Positions 17,814 through 27,284 are shown, numbered from the stretch's first letter. The stretch: DNA of 35,258 nt from Firmicutes bacterium UBA7510 (GCA_002479485.1 DLNM01000023.1:1-35258); one strand, 5' to 3'. Numbers and translations are program-made. Notes: generated by a model from the sequence alone, not told the origin.

Positions 17814-20123
17814 ATGTCAGATATTATTAATATATTGTGTAAAGAGTTTAATTTGAAGCTAAATCAAGTGGAGAATACTGTAAAACTTATAGATGATGGT
17901 AATACAATACCATTTATAGCTAGATATAGAAAAGAGCAAACTGGTTCACTAGATGATGTTGTATTGAGAGATTTATATGAAAGATTAGTATACCTTAGAA
18001 ATCTTGAAGAAAGAAAAGAAGAAATAATTCGACTTATAGATGAGCAAGGTAAATTAACTGAAGAGCTAAAGGATGAAATCCTAAAAGCTGAAGTTTTACA
18101 AAGACTAGAAGATTTGTACAGACCATTTAAGCAAAAGAAAGCAACTCGTGCTTCTAAGGCTAAGGAAAAAGGTCTAGAGCCACTTGCTAATATTATTTTA
18201 GCTCAAAATTCAACATCTGAAGATTTTGACTCTTTAGCTGCTCCTTTTATAAGTGAAGAAAAGGATGTAAAAAATACTAAGGATGCATTTGCTGGTGCTA
18301 TGGACATAGTAGCAGAAGCAGTTTCAGATAATGCAGAATATAGGAAGAAAATTAGAGAAATCTATATTGCTGATGGAATTATTTCTACTGAAGCAGTTGA
18401 TGAAGAAGAAAATACAGTTTATGAAATGTACTATAAATATGAAGAGGCTGTAAAAACAATTGCAAACCATAGAGTTTTGGCAATTAATAGAGGAGAAAAA
18501 GAGAAGAAATTAAAGGTTAAGTTAAATACTCCTGATGATAGAATAGTTGATTATTTATTTACAATGGAAATTAAAAATGAAGAAGCAACTACTACTAAAT
18601 TTTATAAATCAGCTATAGAAGATGGATATAAAAGACTTATAACACCGTCAATTGAAAGAGAAGTAAGAAATTTACTTACAGAAAAAGCTGAAGAAGAGGC
18701 TATAAAAGTATTTGGCAAGAACACTAAAAATCTTCTTATGATTGCACCTGTTAAGGATGTTAATGTTCTAGCTATTGACCCAAGTTTTAGAACAGGCTGT
18801 AAGCTAGCTGCATTAGATGGAACAGGAAAGCTTTTAGATTACTGTGCAGTATACCCAAATGAGCCTAAAAATGAAGTAGAAAAATCACAAAAGCTTATGA
18901 CTGATTGGATAAATAAATATGATATAGATATAATCCCTATAGGCAACGGTACTGCCTCTAGAGAAACTGAGTCTGTTGTTGCAGATATGTTAAGCAAGAT
19001 TAACAAAAAGGTATCATATACTATAGTAAGCGAAGCAGGAGCTTCGGTTTATTCAGCGTCAAAATTAGCACAGGAAGAATATCCTGATTTAGACGTTACA
19101 ATAAGAGGTGCTATATCAATAGGAAGAAGACTTCAAGATCCGCTTGCAGAGCTTGTTAAAATAGATCCAAAAAGCATTGGTGTTGGTCAGTATCAGCATG
19201 ATGTTAATCAAGCTAAATTAGGCGAAGCCCTTGACGGGGTTGTAGAGGACTGTGTTAATAACGTAGGTGTAGATTTGAACACTGCTTCCACTGCACTTTT
19301 ACAATATGTTTCAGGTATATCGAAATCTATAGCTAAAAATATAGTTACATTCAGAGAAGAAAATGGCAAGTTTACTGATAGAAAAGAAATTAAGAAGGTT
19401 AAGCAGCTTGGAGATAAAGCTTTTGAACAATGTGCAGGATTTTTGAGAATTACTGATGGTGAAAATCCACTAGATAAAACTGCTGTCCATCCTGAATCAT
19501 ATGAGATTGCACAAGCTTTATTAAATAGATTAAATTATTCGTTAGATGATGTAAGAAATGATAGGTTATCTGATATAACTCAAAGAATAACAACTTTGAA
19601 AATAAAAGAAGACCCAAAGGGTATAAAATTGGAAGGTAATGGTCAGAGACTTAAAGGCTTTGAGGCTTTGGCTCAACTTAAAGTAAAAATGAATTGTGAC
19701 ACAATTCATAAGGATAAAAAATCTGCAAAAGAGCTTTTTGATGAGAGAATAAAAGTTCTAGCAGAGGAATTAAATGTTGGTATTCCTACTTTAGTTGATA
19801 TAGTTGAAGAACTTAAAAAGCCTGGACGAGACGTTAGAGATGAAATGCCAAAGCCTATATTTAGAAATGATGTGTTAAAGATTGATGACTTAAAAGAAGG
19901 TATGATACTTACAGGTACAGTAAGAAATGTAGTTGATTTTGGAGCTTTTATTGATGTTGGGCTTAAAAATGATGGCTTAGTTCACTTGTCAGAAATGTCA
20001 GAAAAATATATTAAGCATCCAATGGAGCTTGTAGCAGTTGGCGACACTGTTACAGTGAAAATCAAAAGCATTGATATATCTAGACAAAGAATAGGACTAA
20101 CAATGAAAAGAACAACAGCGTGA
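17814..20123 (+). CDS. tex: Tex-family RNA-binding transcription accessory protein
   Basis: A 769-residue Tex/YhgF homologue of full length. The order of domains is the helical N-terminal Tex domain (from about residue 5, IARYRKEQTGSLDD), a YqgF/RuvC-like domain (about 320-450, VLAIDPSFRTGCKLAALDGTG), a helix-hairpin-helix segment (about 490-560, VDLNTASTALLQYVSGIS) and a C-terminal S1 RNA-binding domain (about 695-769, GMILTGTVRNVVDFGAFIDVG). Tex proteins bind nucleic acid and affect transcription and toxin expression in some pathogens; the detailed role is unsettled. The ATG has AAGGGAG upstream. The TGA stop codon lies inside the first stem of hairpin element D. Confidence 0.96.
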   Translation: MSDIINILCKEFNLKLNQVENTVKLIDDGNTIPFIARYRKEQTGSLDDVVLRDLYERLVYLRNLEERKEEIIRLIDEQGKLTEELKDEILKAEVLQRLEDLYRPFKQKKATRASKAKEKGLEPLANIILAQNSTSEDFDSLAAPFISEEKDVKNTKDAFAGAMDIVAEAVSDNAEYRKKIREIYIADGIISTEAVDEEENTVYEMYYKYEEAVKTIANHRVLAINRGEKEKKLKVKLNTPDDRIVDYLFTMEIKNEEATTTKFYKSAIEDGYKRLITPSIEREVRNLLTEKAEEEAIKVFGKNTKNLLMIAPVKDVNVLAIDPSFRTGCKLAALDGTGKLLDYCAVYPNEPKNEVEKSQKLMTDWINKYDIDIIPIGNGTASRETESVVADMLSKINKKVSYTIVSEAGASVYSASKLAQEEYPDLDVTIRGAISIGRRLQDPLAELVKIDPKSIGVGQYQHDVNQAKLGEALDGVVEDCVNNVGVDLNTASTALLQYVSGISKSIAKNIVTFREENGKFTDRKEIKKVKQLGDKAFEQCAGFLRITDGENPLDKTAVHPESYEIAQALLNRLNYSLDDVRNDRLSDITQRITTLKIKEDPKGIKLEGNGQRLKGFEALAQLKVKMNCDTIHKDKKSAKELFDERIKVLAEELNVGIPTLVDIVEELKKPGRDVRDEMPKPIFRNDVLKIDDLKEGMILTGTVRNVVDFGAFIDVGLKNDGLVHLSEMSEKYIKHPMELVAVGDTVTVKIKSIDISRQRIGLTMKRTTA

Positions 20124-20170
20124 AAAAAAGACGTTTCACGCTATTGTGACAACGTGAACTTGGAGGTAAT
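20117..20170 (+). repeat. Intergenic hairpin element, copy D (before the HAD gene)
   Basis: agcgtgaaa (20117-20125) pairs perfectly with tttcacgct (20134-20142). The tex stop codon TGA (20121-20123) is part of the 5' arm. The tail runs to TTGGAGG (20160-20166) and the ATG at 20171. Relative to copy A the stem base pair T-A became C-G, a compensated change. Confidence 0.72.
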
Positions 20171-20803
20171 ATGATAGATACAGTAGTATTTGATTTTGAT
20201 GGAACACTAGCTGATACATCAGAATTAATTATAAATTCTTTTCAAACAGTATATAAAAAATTTCTTGGTGCGGAAAAACCAGTAGAATATATTATGGAAT
20301 CCTTTGGAGAACCGTTAAAAATTACTATTGAAAGAGAATTTCCACAACCATTTGAGGATGTTTTTAAAGAATATAGAGATTATCAAGTAGAAAGATTTAA
20401 TACTGATGTAAAGCTTTTTGACAAGGCTGTAGAAACATTACAGTATATAAAGTCAAAAAATATAAAAACTGCTGTTGTTACATCAAGAATGAGAGAATCA
20501 GTAGTTAATGCATTAAAAGATTTTAATTTAGATAAATACTTTGATGTTATAATTGCTGTAAATGATACTGTTAATCATAAGCCTCATCCAGAGCCTCTAT
20601 TAAAAGCAATTAATTTATTAAATACAACACCAGATAAAGCATTGTTTGTAGGTGATTCGAAATTTGATATGGAGTGTGCTAATAGAGCAGGAGCCATATC
20701 TGTTTTGGCAGGTTGGCATGCAGGCTCAGATATATTAAAAAAACAGTATGATGTTAAATATGTTATCAATAATTTATTTGAAATAACAAAGTTAATAGTG
20801 TAA
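20171..20803 (+). CDS. HAD-superfamily phosphatase (PpaX/Gph-like)
   Basis: A 210-residue HAD hydrolase, subfamily IA, with all four motifs: the nucleophile Asp in VFDFDGTLADT (residues 6-16), Thr/Ser in AVVTSRMRES near residue 100, the Lys in NHKPHPEP near residue 138, and the Mg2+-binding Asp pair in FVGDSKFDMECANRAG near residue 160. A helical cap lies between motifs I and II. Relatives include the pyrophosphatase PpaX and phosphoglycolate phosphatase. The FGEPLKITIE stretch resembles PpaX, but the substrate cannot be decided from sequence. The ATG at 20171 has GGAGG at 20162-20166. It is followed by a very small membrane-protein gene 31 bases downstream. Confidence 0.9.
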   Translation: MIDTVVFDFDGTLADTSELIINSFQTVYKKFLGAEKPVEYIMESFGEPLKITIEREFPQPFEDVFKEYRDYQVERFNTDVKLFDKAVETLQYIKSKNIKTAVVTSRMRESVVNALKDFNLDKYFDVIIAVNDTVNHKPHPEPLLKAINLLNTTPDKALFVGDSKFDMECANRAGAISVLAGWHAGSDILKKQYDVKYVINNLFEITKLIV

Positions 20804-20834
20804 ATTGTAAATTTATTGTTTTGGAGGTGTTTAT

Positions 20835-20939
20835 ATGTACGGTGGCAAAATGCAGAAAATGACAAGAGTAATATGCTTAACTGTAGTTGGGCTAATGGTT
20901 TTATCAGTTGTCATATCAGGTGTTTTAATGTTCCTTTAA
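20835..20939 (+). CDS. Small single-span membrane protein (34 residues)
   Basis: A short gene with a strong start: GGAGGTG (20823-20829) lies 5 bases before the ATG at 20835, and the stop TAA is at 20937-20939. The protein starts MYGGKMQKMTR and continues as a single hydrophobic helix (about residues 12-34) ending GVLMFL. The positive residues before the helix predict the N-terminus in the cytoplasm. Its design resembles short stand-alone membrane proteins of Firmicutes such as the DUF4044 type, but I cannot assign a family. It lies 31 bases after the HAD gene and 31 bases before the lipoprotein gene, in the same direction, which supports a real gene in an operon. Its function is unknown. Confidence 0.7.
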   Translation: MYGGKMQKMTRVICLTVVGLMVLSVVISGVLMFL

Positions 20940-20970
20940 TAACAAAAACTTATAGCGAGGTAAATTACTA

Positions 20971-21906
20971 ATGAAAAAAGTAATATCATTAATTTTATGT
21001 TTATGTACAAGCTTATTTTTGCTAACAGCTTGTAACGATGTTAATAAGAGTAGTGCTGAAGATGCTATGGGATTATTGAAAAAATCTTCCGATTATTATA
21101 AAAATGTAAAAAATGTAGAGATAGATAGCGTAATAGATTCAGTTATGATATACAATGATATGTTTACTGGTGAGCCAGTAATATGTGGGACTAAACTAGA
21201 TGTAACTACAGTGATGTATAATGAGCCATTTAGGTTTACAAGTGAAGTTTTATCTACTTATGATGATACCATCGAGGATGGAGGTATTAGCTATATCATG
21301 CAAAATAATACTAAATCCACTCAACATGGTGTAGGTGAAGGTGATAAAATATCTGTATATCAATTTTTAAAGGAAGAGTGGTTAAGAGTTGATTTAACAA
21401 ATGAAGATTTTGTATTAAACGATACTCTTGGCTTAAATTATATCACTAACTACGATAAATTTGTTACTGATGGTAAAATAATTGGCAAAGAAAAAGTTGA
21501 TGATTTTGATACTATAAAAGCAGAGTTTACATTGAATGAAGATTATGCTAAAATAATGTATAAAAAATATGGATTTGAAGAATTTGCTAAACTTATTGAT
21601 AAGACTAATACAGATAAAGCAATATTAGATATGATGAAGAATGCTAAATTTACTGTATGGTTTAATGAGAAAAACGATGAAGTGGTAAAGGTTGAAGTAG
21701 ATTTAACTTCTTTGATGGATTCGTTCCGCAAAATAGTAATAGAGGATAATAAAGAGCATTTATCAGAAGAAAAGTATGCTTATTTAAATGAAAGTGCTGA
21801 TAAAATATCAATTAAGAACACTATAAAATTTTCAAATGTAGACAAAAATGAAAGCTTTGAATTGCCAGAAGAGGCGAAAGAAGCAAAAGTTTATGGACAA
21901 GATTAA
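20971..21906 (+). CDS. Secreted lipoprotein, LolA-fold-like
   Basis: A 311-residue lipoprotein. The signal peptide has MKK, a hydrophobic core and the lipobox LTAC with the lipidated Cys at residue 21, so the mature protein is anchored on the outer membrane face. The rest has no membrane segment. The repeated beta-strand pattern (YKNVKNVEIDSVIDSVM early, AKFTVWFNEKNDEVVKVEVDLT and KNTIKFSNVDKNESFELPEEA late) resembles LolA/LppX-like half-barrel lipoproteins found in Clostridia, perhaps the DUF6612 type. This is a fold-level guess. Its ligand is unknown. AGCGAGG lies upstream of the ATG. The helicase gene begins one base after the stop codon, suggesting coupled translation. Confidence 0.75.
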   Translation: MKKVISLILCLCTSLFLLTACNDVNKSSAEDAMGLLKKSSDYYKNVKNVEIDSVIDSVMIYNDMFTGEPVICGTKLDVTTVMYNEPFRFTSEVLSTYDDTIEDGGISYIMQNNTKSTQHGVGEGDKISVYQFLKEEWLRVDLTNEDFVLNDTLGLNYITNYDKFVTDGKIIGKEKVDDFDTIKAEFTLNEDYAKIMYKKYGFEEFAKLIDKTNTDKAILDMMKNAKFTVWFNEKNDEVVKVEVDLTSLMDSFRKIVIEDNKEHLSEEKYAYLNESADKISIKNTIKFSNVDKNESFELPEEAKEAKVYGQD

Positions 21907-21907
21907 C

Positions 21908-23767
21908 ATGAATTATTTTGAATTTTTAGAAAAAGAAAAAAATATTTTGCTTAATCCCGAACAAAAGGATGCAGTAAATTTTAACTATGGAAATGCTCTT
22001 GTACTTTCAACAGCGGGATCTGGAAAGACTACTGTTATTGTTTCAAGAGCAGGTAGATTAATATATGAGAAAATTTGTAGCAAGAAAATTTTGACTATAA
22101 CTTTTTCTAAAATGGCGGCTGAAGATATGAAAAATAGATTCAGCCTTATTTTTGATGAAAAATATAGATTGAAAGCTGATTTTTCAACTATTCATTCTTT
22201 TTTATATAAAATTGTATTGGATTATTTAAAGAGAAAAAATAAAAAAATTACTTTGATAGATAGCAACTATAAAATAATAGAACAAATATTAAAGGAGCAG
22301 TATGCTAAAGAATACTTTAATATTGTGAATGAAGATGAAATTGAAAATATTGTAAGTAAAATTAGTTTTGTCAAAAATATGATGATTAGCTATGATGAAA
22401 CTGATAAGCATAATATTAACATTAAAAATTTTAAAGAAATAATCTGTAAGTATGATGAGTATAAAAGAAAAAATTCTTTGATGGATTTTGATGATATACT
22501 TCAATTTGGTTATAAGTTATTATCTCAAGTTACTTATTATAATGATTTAATAAAAAGAACATATGATTTTATTCAAATTGATGAAATGCAAGATACTTCA
22601 AAGATTCAGCATGCAATTATTAAATCAATATCTAACAATAATCTATTTATGGTTGGCGATGACGACCAATCTATTTATTCTTTTAGAGGAAGCTTTCCAG
22701 AATATATGCTTAGTTTCGATAAAATTTACAATAACGGCAAGCTATTTTACTTAAGGAATAATTATCGCTCAGATGGGCACATAGTAAGAACTGCAAAAAA
22801 ATTCATTGAAAATAACAAATCAAGATTTAATAAACCTATAGAAGCTAAAAATGAACTTAAAAATGAAGTTAAGATTGTTAAAGTGCCGGACCGAGCAATA
22901 CAGTGTAAATATATAGTTGAAGATATTAAAAATTATGAAAATAAAAGTATTGGTATATTGTATAGAAATAATATTTCATCGCTTATGGTTGCTAATATTT
23001 TGAATGAAAAAAATATTGATTTCTATATAAAAGATGATAAAACTAAATTTTTTAAAAGCTTTGTTTTGTATGATGTACTATCCTTTATAAAGTTATCTCT
23101 TAATAATAAAGATAGAGAGTCATTTTCAAAAATTTATTATAAAAGCTATACATATTTTAATAAGGAAATGTGTAATTTTGTTTTAAAGCATAAAGACGAA
23201 AATTTATCAGTATTTTCTATACTTAAAAGATTTCCTAACCTTGAATATTATATGATTGAGAGGATAGAGAACTTTAAACATGATATATCGTGTATTTCAG
23301 CATTAAAACCTAATGCTATAATAAAGTTCATAAAAAATGATTTAGAATATATTTCATATTTAGAAAAGCTTGATGATGATGGCAGAAACAGCTTACCTTC
23401 AACACTTTTAATTCTTGAAATACTAGATGAAATTGCAAGATATTGCAAAAATATAGATGAATTTATAAATAAAATATATTCTCTACAGGATGTTTTAAAT
23501 GAGGCATCTAAAAATAAATCTTCTAATATCACCTTATCATCTATCCATAGCTCAAAAGGTCTAGAGTATGATGTTGTATATATGATAGATAATATAGATA
23601 AGGAATTTCCAATGGAAAGGAGGAATGAATCAGTAGAAGACTATTTAAAGATATTAGAGGAAGAAAGACGTGTGTTTTATGTGGGACTTACAAGGGCAAA
23701 GGAAAGCTTAAATGTGATTGCTCCATATATTCCATCAACATTTGTTGATGAATTAATTAAAAGATAG
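21908..23767 (+). CDS. UvrD/Rep-like superfamily 1 DNA helicase
   Basis: A compact SF1A helicase of 619 residues. Motifs in order: Q motif LNPEQKDAV (about 15-23), Walker A AGSGKT (36-41), Ia SKMAAEDMKNRF, Walker B QIDEMQDTS (DEMQD where the family usually has DEFQD), motif III VGDDDQSIYSFRGS, motif IV YLRNNYRSD, motif V LSSIHSSKGLEYDVVYMID and motif VI EERRVFYVGLTRAKESL. All catalytic residues are present. At 619 residues it is shorter than UvrD or PcrA (about 720). Possible starts are ATG 21893 (overlapping the lipoprotein gene) and ATG 21908, directly after its stop; neither has a strong ribosome-binding site, so translation is probably coupled. The link to a lipoprotein gene is puzzling. 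Confidence 0.92.
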   Translation: MNYFEFLEKEKNILLNPEQKDAVNFNYGNALVLSTAGSGKTTVIVSRAGRLIYEKICSKKILTITFSKMAAEDMKNRFSLIFDEKYRLKADFSTIHSFLYKIVLDYLKRKNKKITLIDSNYKIIEQILKEQYAKEYFNIVNEDEIENIVSKISFVKNMMISYDETDKHNINIKNFKEIICKYDEYKRKNSLMDFDDILQFGYKLLSQVTYYNDLIKRTYDFIQIDEMQDTSKIQHAIIKSISNNNLFMVGDDDQSIYSFRGSFPEYMLSFDKIYNNGKLFYLRNNYRSDGHIVRTAKKFIENNKSRFNKPIEAKNELKNEVKIVKVPDRAIQCKYIVEDIKNYENKSIGILYRNNISSLMVANILNEKNIDFYIKDDKTKFFKSFVLYDVLSFIKLSLNNKDRESFSKIYYKSYTYFNKEMCNFVLKHKDENLSVFSILKRFPNLEYYMIERIENFKHDISCISALKPNAIIKFIKNDLEYISYLEKLDDDGRNSLPSTLLILEILDEIARYCKNIDEFINKIYSLQDVLNEASKNKSSNITLSSIHSSKGLEYDVVYMIDNIDKEFPMERRNESVEDYLKILEEERRVFYVGLTRAKESLNVIAPYIPSTFVDELIKR

Positions 23768-23807
23768 TACAATAAATATAAAAATATATAATTGTGGAGG
23801 TCTTGTA

Positions 23808-25310
23808 ATGTACAATGATAATGTTGAAAAGTTAAAAAACATCTTAAAAACTCAGAGATATTACGGAAGTATAGGTGCTCTTATGGGTTGGGATGTGTGG
23901 CAAGGACAACCTGTAGAGGCTAGAAGCTACATGCAAGAAATATCAGGTTTTTTAGTAAGAGAATCTTTAGCAAAGCTGACAAGTGATGAGTCTAAATATT
24001 TGGTTGAATATTTTAAAAATTATGATGTAGACAGCATTGAAGATATATACCAGAAAAGAGCAATTAAGAAGTTTATAAAACAATTTGATAAAATTACAAA
24101 GGTACCTGTAGATTTACAAGTAGAAATTAGGAATGCAACTCAACAGGCTCAATTAGTTTGGGAAGAAGCATATAAAAATTCTGATTATGAATTATTTAAA
24201 CCTTACATGTTTAAAAACTTTGAACTTAAAACTAGAGAAGCTGAATACATTGATAACTCTAGAAATCCTTTTGAAGTTCTCTCTGATAGTTTTGATGAGA
24301 GTATTGATGTTGAAAATGTAGCTAAGCTTTTTACAGAGCTAAAAACAGCCATAATACCATTAATTAAAGAAATTGCCGAAACTAAACTTGATTATGAGAT
24401 AAACGAACTGACTGCAAGCTATGATAAGAATCTGTCATCTAAGGTAATGCTAGATATACTTAAGAAGGTTGGTTATAATACAAACAGAAGTATATGGGGA
24501 GAAAAAATGCATCCCGTTACTACTGGAATAGGGCCTAGAGATGCGAGAATCACAACTAATTTTAGAAACTTTGAAGGTGCAATGTTTAGCTTTTTACATG
24601 AAATGGGTCATGGTATTTACAATTATAGCGCCAATGAAAAAGCTATTGAATATAGTATGTGGGGTGGCATTGGTGGTGCTGTTCATGAATCACAATCAAG
24701 GTTTTATGAAATTATTGTCGGTAGAAGCGAGGAATTTTGGAAGTATTTTTATCCACTGCTACAAGAGAATATAAAAGAATTTAGAAACATAGATTTTGAT
24801 ACATATTATAAGGCTATAAATAACGTTAAACCTACTATAAAAAGACTTGATGCAGACGAATTGACATATAACCTACATCCAATAATTAGATTTGAAATAG
24901 AAAAGGATTATTATGATGGAAAGGTTAAAATAGAAGAAATTAGAGAAGCTTGGAATGAAAAATATAAAGAATATTTAGGAATTATACCTAAGAATGATGG
25001 TGAGGGTGTATTACAGGATGTACATTGGGCTATGGGATACGTTGGATACTTCCAAAGCTATACTCTTGGTAACTTATATGATGGACAGTTTTTAAATAGT
25101 ATGTTAAAAGAGCATCCAAATACATACAATGAGATTGAAAAAGGTAATTTTTCATTAGTTAATAATTGGCTTCACGATAATATACATCAATTTGGAACAC
25201 TTTATACTCCAAGCGAATTAATAAAGAAAGTAACCGGAGAAGAGCTTAAGTCTAAGTATTATATAGACTATTTAAAAAAGAAATTTAATAATTTATATGG
25301 GATAAAATAA
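23808..25310 (+). CDS. Metallocarboxypeptidase, M32 family
   Basis: A 500-residue M32 (thermostable carboxypeptidase Taq-type) enzyme that removes C-terminal amino acids in the cytoplasm using a divalent metal. The zinc site is HEMGH at residues 264-268, and the third ligand is Glu294 in AVHESQSRFYE. The conserved M32 blocks ITTNF (249-253) and LHPIIRFEIEKD, and DVHWAMGYVGYFQSYTLGNLYDGQ near the C-terminus, are also present. Length and order are typical and the protein has no signal peptide. TGGAGGT stands 8-9 bases before the ATG. The MATE transporter gene follows after 28 bases. Confidence 0.96.
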   Translation: MYNDNVEKLKNILKTQRYYGSIGALMGWDVWQGQPVEARSYMQEISGFLVRESLAKLTSDESKYLVEYFKNYDVDSIEDIYQKRAIKKFIKQFDKITKVPVDLQVEIRNATQQAQLVWEEAYKNSDYELFKPYMFKNFELKTREAEYIDNSRNPFEVLSDSFDESIDVENVAKLFTELKTAIIPLIKEIAETKLDYEINELTASYDKNLSSKVMLDILKKVGYNTNRSIWGEKMHPVTTGIGPRDARITTNFRNFEGAMFSFLHEMGHGIYNYSANEKAIEYSMWGGIGGAVHESQSRFYEIIVGRSEEFWKYFYPLLQENIKEFRNIDFDTYYKAINNVKPTIKRLDADELTYNLHPIIRFEIEKDYYDGKVKIEEIREAWNEKYKEYLGIIPKNDGEGVLQDVHWAMGYVGYFQSYTLGNLYDGQFLNSMLKEHPNTYNEIEKGNFSLVNNWLHDNIHQFGTLYTPSELIKKVTGEELKSKYYIDYLKKKFNNLYGIK

Positions 25311-25338
25311 TTATCCTATAACAAGAGGGACATAAGAA

Positions 25339-26700
25339 ATGAAAAACAGAATAAATTTATTAGAGGGAAATATATTTACCTCACTTACAAAGCTTGCAAT
25401 ACCAATAATGGCGACTTCACTGATTCAAATGGCATATAATATGACAGATATGATTTGGATTGGAAGAGTAGGTAGCGATGCTGTAGCAGCAGTGGGATCA
25501 GCAGGAATGTTTATGTGGCTTTCACAAGGCTTTATAACACTTTGCCGTGCCGGAGGACAAGTAAAGGTAGGTCAATCGCTAGGTTCTAAGGATATTAAGG
25601 AAGCTACAGCTTATGCGAGAAATGCAATTCAGATGTGCATTGTATTAGCAATTTTATATAGCATTACTATGATAGCATTTTCAAAACAATTTATAGACTT
25701 TTTTAGGTTTGACAATGCTAAGGTTGTACAGGATGCTAGAGATTATTTGATATATGTAAGTTTTGGGCTTATTTTTGGCTTCTTAAATCAGGTTGTCACA
25801 GGTTTAATTACAGCCACTGGCAATAGTAAAACACCATTTAGAGCAAATTCCGTAGGATTAATAGCTAATATTGTTCTAGACCCACTTTTTATATTTGGAC
25901 TTGGACCGATTCCAGCTATGGGTGTAAGGGGAGCTGCAATTGCCACTGTAATAGCACAGGCTGTAGTTTTTGCATTATATTATTCATATATGAAGCATGA
26001 TGAGCTCTTTATTGATTTGAAACTATTTTCAAAACCTGAATTTAATAGAATTAAGCAAATTTTCAAAATAGGTTTTCCGCCAGCTGCACAAAGTTGTATG
26101 TTTACACTGATTGCCATGTACATATCAAGAGTAGTTGCTAGCTTTGGAGCAGCAGCTGTCGCTGTGCAAAAGGTAGGCTCACAAATAGAATCTATATCAT
26201 GGATGACTGCAGATGGATTTGCAGCAGCACTTAATTCATTTATTGCACAAAATTACGGAGCGAAAAATCTTGACAGAACTGAAAAAGGCTATGCTACAGC
26301 TCTTAAGATAAGCATAGTGCTTGGTATAATTACTACATCAATACTTGTATTTTTACCAGGGCCAATATTCTATTTATTTATTCCTGAAAAGGATATATTA
26401 CCTTTAGGTATAGATTATCTGATAATTCTAGGATATTCTCAGCTATTTATGTGTGTGGACATAGTTACTGGCGGTGCATTTGCCGGTTTTGGTAAAACAG
26501 TACTTCCATCAACTGTGAATATTATTTTTACAGCACTTAGAATACCGATAGCCTTATTTTTGGTTAAAGTTATGGGATTGAATGGAATATGGTGGGCATT
26601 AACAATCACATCTATTATAAGAGGAATTCTTATACCAACGATGTTTATGCTGCTACAAAATAAAATAAAGAAGAAAGAAATTATAAATAATTACGAATAG
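25339..26700 (+). CDS. MATE family efflux transporter
   Basis: A 453-residue membrane protein with about twelve helices arranged as two MATE repeats. The first repeat opens with LAIPIMATSLIQMAYNMTDMIWIGRVGSDAVAAVG, the N-lobe signature, and the second with FKIGFPPAAQSCMFTLIAMYISRVVASFGAAAVAVQ. These antiporters export cationic compounds or metabolites with Na+ or H+. The substrate cannot be inferred. AAGAGGG precedes the ATG. The gene is the last of this run: a new promoter lies 21 bases beyond its stop codon and starts the cofactor cluster. No clear terminator is visible, so some read-through into mogA is possible. Confidence 0.94.
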   Translation: MKNRINLLEGNIFTSLTKLAIPIMATSLIQMAYNMTDMIWIGRVGSDAVAAVGSAGMFMWLSQGFITLCRAGGQVKVGQSLGSKDIKEATAYARNAIQMCIVLAILYSITMIAFSKQFIDFFRFDNAKVVQDARDYLIYVSFGLIFGFLNQVVTGLITATGNSKTPFRANSVGLIANIVLDPLFIFGLGPIPAMGVRGAAIATVIAQAVVFALYYSYMKHDELFIDLKLFSKPEFNRIKQIFKIGFPPAAQSCMFTLIAMYISRVVASFGAAAVAVQKVGSQIESISWMTADGFAAALNSFIAQNYGAKNLDRTEKGYATALKISIVLGIITTSILVFLPGPIFYLFIPEKDILPLGIDYLIILGYSQLFMCVDIVTGGAFAGFGKTVLPSTVNIIFTALRIPIALFLVKVMGLNGIWWALTITSIIRGILIPTMFMLLQNKIKKKEIINNYE

Positions 26701-26720
26701 TAAAAAATATCCTAAAATCA

Positions 26721-26749
26721 TTTACACATGGATAATTATATGCTAGAAT
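26721..26749 (+). promoter_or_regulatory. Sigma-A promoter of the Mo/W cofactor cluster
   Basis: TTTACA (26721-26726), a 17-base spacer and TAGAAT (26744-26749) match the consensus at 10 of 12 positions. It lies about 40 bases before mogA. With no other good promoter before tupA, it probably also drives the riboswitch and downstream genes. Confidence 0.7.
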
Positions 26750-26789
26750 ATTTGATAGTTATAGAGTTTTAAGAGGGTGAAAGAAAAAT

Positions 26790-27284
26790 ATGTATACAGT
26801 TGGAATTTTAACAGCTAGCGATAAGGCATCTAAAGGGGAAAGAGTAGATGAAAGCGGAAAAGTAATTATTGATATTCTTAAAAATAGAAAAGGATATGAT
26901 ATTAAAGAATATCTGATTGTTCCAGATGAATTTGAAGAAATAAAGAGCACACTTATAAACATGTCAGATAATTTATGTTTGAACCTAATATTAACTACAG
27001 GTGGGACAGGCTTTTCTCCTAGGGATATTACACCAGAAGCGACTGAAGCTGTTATTGAAAGACGAGTTCCGGGTATACCTGAGGCTATTAGATATTATAG
27101 TCTTCAAATTACACCTAGAGCTATGTTATCAAGAGCCACTTGTGGTATAAGAAACAAAACCTTAATACTTAATATGCCAGGAAGTCCTAAGGCTGTGAGA
27201 GAGTCCTTAGAATATGTTATAGAATCTTTAGAGCATGGCTTAGACATACTATTAGAAAAATCTAAAGAATGTGCAAGAAAATAA
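26790..27284 (+). CDS. mogA: Molybdopterin adenylyltransferase, MogA/MoaB type
   Basis: A 164-residue cytoplasmic protein of the MoCF-binding fold, which adenylates molybdopterin before Mo or W is inserted. Visible motifs are GILTASDKASKGERVDESG at the N-terminus, TTGGTGFSPRDITPEAT (the molybdopterin-binding loop, about residues 69-85), and the C-terminal LNMPGSPKAVRESLEYV. The start follows GAGGGTG. It is the first gene of the cofactor cluster and lies ahead of the riboswitch, so it should escape the switch. Whether it acts as MogA or MoaB is not settled by sequence, since both share this fold. Confidence 0.93.
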   Translation: MYTVGILTASDKASKGERVDESGKVIIDILKNRKGYDIKEYLIVPDEFEEIKSTLINMSDNLCLNLILTTGGTGFSPRDITPEATEAVIERRVPGIPEAIRYYSLQITPRAMLSRATCGIRNKTLILNMPGSPKAVRESLEYVIESLEHGLDILLEKSKECARK

